Shown here one piece after another: positions 1 through 7,300 of a DNA stretch of 9,794 nucleotides. This DNA is from Sedimentisphaerales bacterium (GTDB lineage Bacteria; Planctomycetota; Phycisphaerae; Sedimentisphaerales; SM23-30): NCBI GenBank assembly GCA_016932145.1, contig JAFGDI010000008.1, positions 1 to 9,794 on the forward strand, given 5' to 3'. Position numbers and translations under genes: made by a program. A model generated the notes under the pieces. The model saw only the letters and a program-made list of their open reading frames with translations, had not been told where the DNA came from and made no database searches. Each line of letters opens with the position of its first letter. Within the stretch, counting starts at the first letter, position 1.

Positions 1-71
1 ATCCAGAATATGAATATTATCTGCGGACTAAATGAGGCTGAAGGTCTTATCTGAGTGATACTCACTTAAAT
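1..71. other. Unassigned window edge, possible 3' tail of a plus-strand gene
   Basis: Two plus-strand frames are open from the window edge. One runs from base 1 to a TGA at 52-54 (17 codons, ending NEAEGLI). The other runs from base 3 to a TGA at 33-35 (10 codons, ending YYLRTK). Either could be the end of a gene converging on the GH2 gene, which would fit the two-sided terminator that follows. The stretch is too short to recognise a family or choose the frame. It may equally be non-coding. Confidence 0.2.
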
Positions 72-114
72 AAAAAACAGGCAGTCAAAAAAATATCATG
101 ACTGCCTGTTTTTT
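72..114. terminator. Bidirectional rho-independent terminator after the GH2 gene
   Basis: The arms at 72-87 and 99-114 are perfect 16-base inverted complements around an 11-base loop. The core is CAGGCAGTCA / TGACTGCCTG, flanked by A-runs on the left and T-runs on the right. Read on the minus strand, it lies about 50 bases after the GH2 stop and ends in a T-rich tail, so it should terminate that gene. Read on the plus strand it also ends in TTTTTT, so it could terminate a converging gene entering from the left edge. Confidence 0.9.
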
Positions 115-164
115 GATTTTAGTTACTTAACCGTTATTGGTCAAAAACTATTTATGTCTGGTCG

Positions 165-2423
165 CTATTTGCTATTGTTAATGATCTGGAATATCATCAT
201 TCCAGTATCAATGAATTGTCCGCCAATAGTCTGACTGCATTTTATAGCGATCGTATTGATAGCATTAGGTTTCAAGGCTGCTTTACCGGTGTCTGAAAGA
301 GGAGCTATGACATAGTTGGTGGTAAAGCCTTTACCAGAGCTGGCCAGTATGCCATTTATATACAGGTCATAATTTTCATCATGGAAGATATTGAGGCACA
401 TATTGTTTATTTCTTCCGGAGTGCAGCTTTCAAGTTTGAACGACTTACGCAGCCAGATATCAGATGTATTCCACTTTGTACCGATAGCGGCGTTAGGTGT
501 GTTTTCTGCTCCAAAGCCACCTTGTCCTCGCTTCCAGTTGCTATCATTGAAGTCTGGCTTGAACCAGTCGCTTGCCGGCTTTATGGTTGTGTAAGCCCAC
601 TGTGATGCTTTTTCTCTGGCATTGGGCATAACTATACGGGTTTTAAGGTCGCCATGGATGAGCATTTTATTAAGATCAGCAACTCTGCTTTCACTAACCT
701 TTACTACTCGGTCATAGGTCATAAGGCCATTGGTTTCATTTTCAACATCAGTGATTTCGGTATAAACAGCCGCACTGAGTCCCTGATTGACCTTAAAGTC
801 AAGCAGGCTGGTATTATATTGCTTATACCGTCTGAAAAATTCCTCAACATCTGTAACGCTTGAGTATTCCATTATGTCGCGGTTTGGGTTCCACAGGCGA
901 TTCTCATATATATAACCGATACCGCCATATTCTCCGCATACCCTTGCCATTTTGTTGGTATTTTCATTGGCTGGATTGGGGTATGAAGGAGGTGGATAGC
1001 TATGTACATCAAATATGTCGCCTTCAGTTGCATTATCTGTTCCGCTGTTACAGTTTACCAGACGGCTGGGATCTTTGGCTTTGACCATATCAACTAATTC
1101 TTTGACATTGTGAATGCCCTGACTTTCATTGAAGACCACCCAGCTAATAATTGAGGGACAGTTCCAGAGATTATCGATCATGCGGTTAAGTTCCAGTTTG
1201 AACTGCTCAGTCTCGATCGGTTGCGGACGAGAAGTGTATGAATTTACGCTGGGCATGTCCTGCCAAACCATTAAGCCCAACTTGTCTGCCCAATAGTACC
1301 AGCGGGCCGGTTCAACTTTTATGTGCTTGCGGGTCATATTAAAACCAAACTCTTTGGTCTTGATAATATCAAATTTTAGAGCTTCATCAGTAGGGGCTGT
1401 ATAAAGACCATCTGGCCACCAGCCCTGATCCAGGGGTCCCATCTGAAATACGAATTGATTGTTCAGGAACATTTTCAATACGCCATTTTCACGCCCTAAT
1501 GAACTCTTCCTCATGCCGAAATAACTCTTTACCATATCAACTTCTTTGCCATCGGCCTGAACTGAAACTTCAAGATCGTAAAGGAATGGGTTATCTGGAG
1601 ACCATAGCTTCTGATCAGGAATAGCAACAGCCAGGTCGGTATTGGCTTTGCCGCTCAGAGTGGTTACTGTCTTATTGTTGTCTTTGACTATTATATTTAC
1701 TGTCTGTCCTTTATCAGTAAAGGTGTTTACTCTCAAGTTGAGTCTGGCAGTATCTATGTCAGGTGTCATTTTTAGATTACTGACGCCATCGCCAGCTACA
1801 GGTTCCAGCCAGACTGACTGCCAGATACCGCTAACTGATGTGTACATGATCCCGCCGGTATGCAGGGTCTGTTTGCCGCGGGGATAGCCGCGGTTATCGG
1901 TTGGGTCATAAACCCGTACGATCAATTCCTGCTGGTCAGTATTATTCAGGTAGGGAGTTATATTTACTGATATGGGGTCATATCCGCCCTGGTGTAATAT
2001 TACACTTTTGCCGTTAATGAATACTTCTGACTCCCAGTCAACAGCTCCCAGATGCAGTATTACTTCCTTGCCTGACCAGCTCATCGGCACAGTGAACACC
2101 CGGCGATACCACGACCGCTCGTGATGAGCCATTACGCCAGATATGGCCGATTCCATGGCGAACGGAACTAAAATCTCGTCCGATAATGTCTTGCCGCTTG
2201 GTACCTGGTCCGTTTCTGTTCCGCTCTGGAACTGCCATAGACCGTTTAAGTTGAGCCATTGTTCGCGGACCAACTGCGGGCGGGGATACTCCGGCAGGGG
2301 GTTATTAATGTCTATTTCGCTGGCCCATTTGGTCATAAGTGGGCTTTGCTTCATTTGCCATTTGGCCTGAACCTGACAGCAAAGCAGGGCAGTCAGAACG
2401 GCAAGTAAGTAAAACTTTTTCAT
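165..2423 (-). CDS. Secreted glycoside hydrolase family 2 protein (beta-galactosidase/beta-glucuronidase-like)
   Basis: A 752-residue retaining exo-glycosidase, probably removing a terminal beta-linked sugar (galactose, glucuronate or mannose; specificity not readable) outside the cytoplasm. Residues 1-20 are a signal peptide (KK, hydrophobic core, VQA before K21). The domains in order are a GH2 sugar-binding jelly roll (~45-205, with WYRR at 105-108), an immunoglobulin-like domain (~206-305) and a TIM barrel (~306-590). The barrel carries FNMTRKHIKVEP and the NE pair N432-E433 (in WVVFNES), E433 being the expected acid/base. The expected nucleophile is E498 in CGEYGG. Residues ~605-750 form an extra beta domain resembling a galactose-binding-like fold (SDWFKPDFNDSNW), instead of the large C-terminal domain of LacZ. 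The start is supported by the signal peptide; the upstream purine stretch AAAGAAAG is only a weak ribosome site. It is preceded by a terminator for the SGNH gene, so it likely has its own promoter in 2424-2642. The family is sure, the substrate is not. Confidence 0.93.
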   Translation of the reverse strand: MKKFYLLAVLTALLCCQVQAKWQMKQSPLMTKWASEIDINNPLPEYPRPQLVREQWLNLNGLWQFQSGTETDQVPSGKTLSDEILVPFAMESAISGVMAHHERSWYRRVFTVPMSWSGKEVILHLGAVDWESEVFINGKSVILHQGGYDPISVNITPYLNNTDQQELIVRVYDPTDNRGYPRGKQTLHTGGIMYTSVSGIWQSVWLEPVAGDGVSNLKMTPDIDTARLNLRVNTFTDKGQTVNIIVKDNNKTVTTLSGKANTDLAVAIPDQKLWSPDNPFLYDLEVSVQADGKEVDMVKSYFGMRKSSLGRENGVLKMFLNNQFVFQMGPLDQGWWPDGLYTAPTDEALKFDIIKTKEFGFNMTRKHIKVEPARWYYWADKLGLMVWQDMPSVNSYTSRPQPIETEQFKLELNRMIDNLWNCPSIISWVVFNESQGIHNVKELVDMVKAKDPSRLVNCNSGTDNATEGDIFDVHSYPPPSYPNPANENTNKMARVCGEYGGIGYIYENRLWNPNRDIMEYSSVTDVEEFFRRYKQYNTSLLDFKVNQGLSAAVYTEITDVENETNGLMTYDRVVKVSESRVADLNKMLIHGDLKTRIVMPNAREKASQWAYTTIKPASDWFKPDFNDSNWKRGQGGFGAENTPNAAIGTKWNTSDIWLRKSFKLESCTPEEINNMCLNIFHDENYDLYINGILASSGKGFTTNYVIAPLSDTGKAALKPNAINTIAIKCSQTIGGQFIDTGMMIFQIINNSK

Positions 2424-2642
2424 TATATATCACTTTCTTTTATACTACGGGGCTGATCTTATATTGCAATACGCCATGCAATCTTCATATAGAGATAATG
2501 TCAGCAAGGGTCTATAATTTTGTTACAAAATCAATTTCGATGTTAATCTACCCGTTATAATAATATTGAAAGGAACACCAGATGTGATAACAGCTTTAAT
2601 GACAGTGAATTGCGTTCGTTATGTTTTGGTGATATATATAAA
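2424..2642. other. Intergenic region upstream of the GH2 gene
   Basis: This AT-rich stretch of about 220 bases lies between the SGNH gene's terminator and the GH2 start and shows no convincing coding frame. It should hold the GH2 promoter on the minus strand. I looked for paired -35 and -10 boxes there and found only poorly spaced partial matches, so none is called. It contains the palindrome at 2517-2531 listed separately. Confidence 0.5.
2517..2531. promoter_or_regulatory. Candidate operator palindrome upstream of the GH2 gene
   Basis: ATTTTGTTACAAAAT is a perfect palindrome with 7-base arms around a single central base, about 95 bases upstream of the GH2 start. Its size and symmetry suit a dimeric helix-turn-helix regulator, as is common at sugar-degradation genes. 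There is only one copy, in AT-rich DNA, so chance is possible. No regulator gene lies in the window. Confidence 0.25.
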
Positions 2643-2675
2643 AAGACAGAGGTGTAAATTATACACCTCTGTCTT
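2643..2675 (-). terminator. Rho-independent terminator of the SGNH hydrolase gene
   Basis: The arms AAGACAGAGGTGTA (2643-2656) and TACACCTCTGTCTT (2662-2675) pair perfectly over 14 bases around a 5-base loop. On the minus strand the stem lies about 30 bases past the SGNH stop and is followed by a T/A-rich tail beginning TTTT. It should stop most transcription before the GH2 gene. The plus-strand side has an A-rich, not T-rich, tail, so it is called only for the minus strand. Confidence 0.85.
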
Positions 2676-2704
2676 ATAAAAAACTAAAAGCAGTCTCTGG
2701 AAAA

Positions 2705-4006
2705 TTATTCAGCAATAATGCTTAAGGTATGCACTACCGGTTTGAATGATTCTCTGAGATTGATCAATCTCAACTGGCGAGCCCTTTCACTCAATGATAC
2801 AGTTGCTTCCATGTCAACTATACCTTCATCGCCGTGGAAGAGAGATTTGATCTGGTGGGTTTCATAATTCTGTTTATGGGCAACTGCCTCATCAACCTTT
2901 TTGAAGGCAGCAGAGAAGGGGTTAACCTCGAAATCGGCAGCCAGATTAATCCCTTCTTCTAATTGTTTGCCAGTATATGAACGGCTCTGGTCGCCCCAGA
3001 TAACTTTATAGCTTGAGGCAGTAGCGTTTTTGGCTTTGAGCATAAAACGATTCAGTTCCTGGTTAAATGGTACCAGGGTCATTCCTGAGCGAATGGTCTT
3101 GAATGAGTTTAACTCACCAGCAGCACAGAATGGATATCTGCTGCTCTCGATAACGATCTTATCTGCTGATTTTGACAGAACTTTGTGGCCTTCAGAGACA
3201 TTTATTGAACCATCTTTTAGGTCAATGGTGAATTGGGCCAGATCGCCATCGAGACCGAGGCTTTTCAGGAAGGCATAGGCCATGACCAGGTGTCCGGCCC
3301 AGTCTGGGTGAACACCATCTTCGCCGGCGAGTTTATATTCATCGCCGTACATTTTTCTGGCCTGAAAATCGGCAATAAACATAGGGAGAAAGACATCGGC
3401 GAAAGCGACATTCTGTTCGCCGGCAATTTTAATTCCAATATTTCTTAGTTCGCAAAGGTTTTTGTTCATTGCCGGTAAGGTAGATTCTGGATTATTCTGC
3501 CACCAGGGTTTCAGGCCGATCATGCCCGGCGAGCCCTGAACCACTCTGGTACCGGCCTCCTTGAATCTGGTAACTATGGTAGTGGAATCGCGATAATACT
3601 CATCGCCAATCTCTGGTTTATAGGCTTCATAGCGGTGGTCGTTCATGCCATAACAGGTAGTGGCAATAGTGGGCTTAAACCGGAGGCAGTCGTTTTCCAT
3701 GCGATTGCAGAAGCCGTTGGCTTTCTCGCCGCCCCAGCCAAACTGACGAACAGATACTTCCAGTTGGGGTACGCAGGCAGTCAGATAAGTTTCCATTATG
3801 CGGCTATACATTTTCTGCTCGGTAATCGAATCGCCGATAATGGCCAGGCGGTCACCTTTTTGCAGTGATTCAGTAGTCGCCGGGGCTGCCAGCGGTTTGA
3901 AATCAGCAAAATAAGGGTCATCGGGCATTGTCGCCAGATTCTGAGCCGGGGCGACACCCACCAGCACACTTAAAGACAAGATACAAAACGATAATGCTTT
4001 TTTCAT
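2705..4006 (-). CDS. Secreted SGNH/GDSL-type hydrolase, probable carbohydrate esterase
   Basis: A 433-residue exported hydrolase, most likely an esterase that removes acetyl or other acyl groups from a polysaccharide. All four SGNH blocks are visible: GDSITE (S60 nucleophile), FGWGGEKA (block II glycine near 90-93), GMND (N122) and DGVHPDWAGH (D230 and H233). Residues 1-21 are a signal peptide (MKK, hydrophobic core, APA before Q22). Residues ~255-433 form a second, mostly beta region with a helical part (ADFEVNPFSAAF), which I recall from planctomycete and verrucomicrobial relatives and for which I know no function. The frame is open up to an ATG at 4114, but the start at 4006 is preferred: it begins the signal peptide and has AAGGAG ten bases upstream, while the extra 36 residues are AT-rich with no such site. 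Its GH2 and GH3 neighbours suggest it helps strip a decorated glycan. The ester removed cannot be told. Confidence 0.88.
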   Translation of the reverse strand: MKKALSFCILSLSVLVGVAPAQNLATMPDDPYFADFKPLAAPATTESLQKGDRLAIIGDSITEQKMYSRIMETYLTACVPQLEVSVRQFGWGGEKANGFCNRMENDCLRFKPTIATTCYGMNDHRYEAYKPEIGDEYYRDSTTIVTRFKEAGTRVVQGSPGMIGLKPWWQNNPESTLPAMNKNLCELRNIGIKIAGEQNVAFADVFLPMFIADFQARKMYGDEYKLAGEDGVHPDWAGHLVMAYAFLKSLGLDGDLAQFTIDLKDGSINVSEGHKVLSKSADKIVIESSRYPFCAAGELNSFKTIRSGMTLVPFNQELNRFMLKAKNATASSYKVIWGDQSRSYTGKQLEEGINLAADFEVNPFSAAFKKVDEAVAHKQNYETHQIKSLFHGDEGIVDMEATVSLSERARQLRLINLRESFKPVVHTLSIIAE

Positions 4007-4016
4007 CTTCGAGGTT

Positions 4017-4022
4017 CTCCTT
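4017..4022 (-). promoter_or_regulatory. Ribosome binding site that fixes the SGNH hydrolase start
   Basis: On the minus strand, AAGGAG lies ten bases before the ATG at 4006. It is the best Shine-Dalgarno match near any possible start of this gene and supports the 433-residue form over the longer one starting at 4114. Confidence 0.65.
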
Positions 4023-4304
4023 GTAAATTTAATAATAGAAAAAGAGCTGACATACATCTTAGATCGAAAATATAATATATCCATAGACTTTTTATTTAGA
4101 ATAGAAAAAAACAAACCTGATTATTTATTTGTTACCATCGAAGGCTGTTATTGTGATAATAATGAACCATATCTGCATAATAATTGCACGATACACAACA
4201 AGGTGTTTATGATTTCATTCTTTCCGCTTTTTATAAGCAATCAGAATTATTCAGAAATTCAGTCACAATTTCAAAAAAAACGCAATGACTTGGTATTATC
4301 ATTG

Positions 4305-4310
4305 TATAAT
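4305..4310 (+). promoter_or_regulatory. Candidate -10 box for the LamG gene
   Basis: A perfect TATAAT lies 68 bases upstream of the ATG, preceded by TTG and followed by GG. No good -35 hexamer sits 16-18 bases upstream: the nearest match, ATGACT at 4285-4290, is only 14 bases away. The call therefore rests on the -10 box and its position alone. Transcription would begin near 4317, giving a leader of about 60 bases. Confidence 0.35.
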
Positions 4311-4378
4311 GGAGGAGTAGGAGCCTGCCTTACCCGAGACGATCGAATTTTATTTTTCAGATAAGAGAAAGCCAGGAA

Positions 4379-7300
4379 ATGATTAAAAAAATATCATCTC
4401 TGAATATTGTTGTTTTTATGGTATTATACTTAGCCCAAAGCCTGCTTGCTAACAGTCCTGAGGCTTATGTTGGTTTTAACGGATATTCGATTGATGGTCT
4501 GGCGGCTGGCACTAATGTCAGTTTATGGCAGGACCTCACGGGCAATGGTTTTAATGCCAGTCAAATATTATCGGGCAGGCAGCCCCAATATTATCCTTCG
4601 GCAATGAGCGGTCATCCGATTTTGCGATTTGATAGCAGCAGGCAGAGTTATCTGGACCTTAACCGTCCTGTATCTGATAATTTCACTATAATGCTGGTTT
4701 TCAGCAGCACTCAGGGTATCGGCACTGGAATAATGTACTACCAGGGTGCCGGTCTTTTCAGTGGTGAGGTTGCGGGTACTGCAAACGATTTTGCCATTTC
4801 GCTTAATGCTAATGGTCAGTTGTTGGCGGGTTGCGGTAACCCTGATGTAAGTATACATTCTGATGGTGGTTATAATGATGGTAAGCCGCATGTAGTTGCT
4901 TTCCGGCGTACACGCAATACCGGTGAGATATCACTTTTTGTTGATGGCGTAAAATCATCTGATGGCAAAGGTAATACCCAATCTCTGACCGCTCCGGCGA
5001 AAGTTACTATTGGCGTCCAGCAGGTAAAGAATAATTATCTTACAGGTGATATTTCCTCTCTGGCCATATACAATACTGTTCTGACTGACAATCAGATCAT
5101 TTCCCTGTCTGAAGATCTTGCTGGTGAGTATGTTGCTGGGGGCCCGGGTATAGCCAGTTCTCCGTTACCAGCAGATGGTTCAGTTTCAGTGCCGGTCAAT
5201 TCGATCTTGAGCTGGACTGCCGGGGCTGCGGCTCAGACCTACAAAGTATATTCAGGTACCAGTGAGCCATTGGAGTATGTCGCTACGGTATCAGGTACAA
5301 GTTTTGATCCGGGTTTACTTGATTATGACACCACCTATTTATGGCGGGTTGATAGTTATAATGCCGTTGCGGGCAATCCGGGGCGGTTATGGTCGTTTAC
5401 AACTGCCAGGTCTGGCGATATTGCCACTGATGGCCGGGTTGATATGCTGGACCTTTCGGTATTAGCTCGCAATTGGTATAGCATCTGCAATATGGCAAAT
5501 GGCTGGTGTGACCTGGCAGACCTTGATGGCAGTATGCAGGTTGATATTGCTGATATGGCTCATCTGGCAGAAAACTGGCTTTACGACATAAATTCAGTGA
5601 CCCCGGCGATACAAATGAGCTTTCAGCCATTTACCATCACTCTGCTCGATTCGGTTACCCATGAGCCATTGCCTCTGGTTAAAATTATGACCACAAATAA
5701 GGTAATATATTATAGTGATATGTCTGGTCGGGTAGCATTTTATGAGCCTGGTATTATGACTCAGGATGTATTTCTCTTTTTTGATGGTAAAGATTATAGC
5801 ATGGAGCCGGATTTCTTTGGTAATCGTGGTAAGGCTTTAACAATGAGTCGGGGAGGTAGTGCCCAGGTTTATTTGCCCAGAAATGCTGATAGCGGTTCTG
5901 TTATGTTGCGAGCTGGCGAGCAGCAGTCTGCACCGCTTTATGATATCTCCGGTCTGGTTAGCTGTAGTTATTATGGCGGTCCGCTCTCAGTTGCTCATGT
6001 CGGCTGGCAGGGTGTAAATGATTATGCGGTTGTATTTGATGGTGTTGATGATCATATTTCCTTACCGCGTCAGATAGCAGACGACTTTACCATTTCATTT
6101 CGTATTAAGACCACGCAGCAGGGTTACACTGCCAGTCAGTGGTATGATGGTATTGGCCTGGTAGATGCGGAGATGCCCGGCAATGTACGGGATTTTGGCG
6201 TTAGTATGACTAATGGCCAGATCGCATTTGGTACCGGTAATTACGACACTACCATAAAGTCGGTCAGCAGGGTTAATGATGGTAAATGGCATCTGGTAAC
6301 AGCCGTTCGCCAGAAGAGCTCTGGTAAAATGTATTTGTATATTGACAGTAAGCTCGAGGCGCAGGCTTCAGGCAGCAGAAGTTCTCTTGATTCGCCTGCC
6401 ATCATTAACATAGGGCGAATACAAACCGGTAAGAATTATTTTAATGGTCTGCTTGATGATGTTTTTGTTCTGGACCATGCTATCAGTCAGCGAGAGATCG
6501 CCAGTATATATGGCAGCAGTTTTTCGCCTGACAGTGAGCTGGTAAGTCCGTTTGTGATTAAGGTGGTCGATTCCCAGACACTTGGCGGTGTGCCTTTAGT
6601 AAAGGTCACTTCTGATATTGGCATAGAGTTTATCACTGATAGTGCCGGCAATGTTGCCGTGTTCCAGCCTGAACTGCTGGGTCGTGCAGTTAAATTTACC
6701 TGCCAGAGTCATGGTTATACTGATGTGCCTTTTACAAGTCTTAACTGTCAGGCCGGGCAGAGTGCCGAGCTTACTATGGTCAGGGTTAATCTGGCCGAGA
6801 GATTGTACCGTATTACCGGCGGTGGTATATATGACCAGTCGCGTATTGCCGGTTTGCCTGTGCCTTTGGCCAGTCCGCTTATCAGTGGTAAGGTCTTTGG
6901 TCAGGACACTGTTTCCATGACCAGATATAAGGGTAAACTCTACTGGCTCTGGGGCGATACCGACCGACCGGCATATCCGCTGGGCAACTTTAAGACTACC
7001 TGTGCTACTTCCGAATTGCCAGATAATGGCGGGCTTGATCCGGCCCTGGGCATAAATCTTAACTATTTTACAAATTCTGAAGGGTTTGCCAAAGAGATGT
7101 TCCCCACCAGCGAGGCTTCTCTGGTCTGGATGAATACTTCTTGCAGTGTTAATAGCGATTCGGGTGAACGATTAGTTTCAAGTTATACCTTCCTGAATGG
7201 CAGCGGTGTCGGCTTTGAAAGTGGCTTTGCTCTTTTTAATGATCCATTGAGCAAATATGAGAAACTCGTTACCTTCCATGAGGGCCATAATATCAGACCG

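Larger units (their letters stand above)
4007..4378. other. Divergent intergenic region between the SGNH and LamG genes
   Basis: These 372 AT-rich bases separate two divergent genes and should carry promoters for both. On the plus-strand side there is a TATAAT at 4305-4310. On the minus-strand side the sequence is rich in TATATT-like hexamers but no well-spaced -35 box was found. A short stretch repeats TCAGAA within 4239-4262. TTTGTTAC at 4128-4135 matches part of the palindrome upstream of the GH2 gene. No small gene is supported. Confidence 0.5.

Noticed and set aside
1642..1887. Open plus-strand frame with a hydrophobic N-terminus inside the GH2 gene
   Set aside because: It is antisense to the Ig-like domain of a clear GH2 protein. 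The hydrophobicity follows from the opposite strand, and no ribosome site is seen.
4239..4262. Short TCAGAA-type repeats in the divergent intergenic region
   Set aside because: The units are short, irregularly spaced and not inverted, in AT-rich DNA. This is insufficient for an operator or CRISPR call.
4311..4317. Strong Shine-Dalgarno-like GGAGGAG upstream of the LamG gene
   Set aside because: No ATG, GTG or TTG follows at usable distance, and the true start is about 60 bases away. It lies next to the putative -10 box, so it more likely marks the transcript start region than a leader peptide.
4568..4891. Open minus-strand frame of 107 codons inside the large plus-strand gene
   Set aside because: It is antisense to the first LamG domain. 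Its composition (many T, I and R) and lack of any recognisable motif or ribosome site mark it as a shadow frame.
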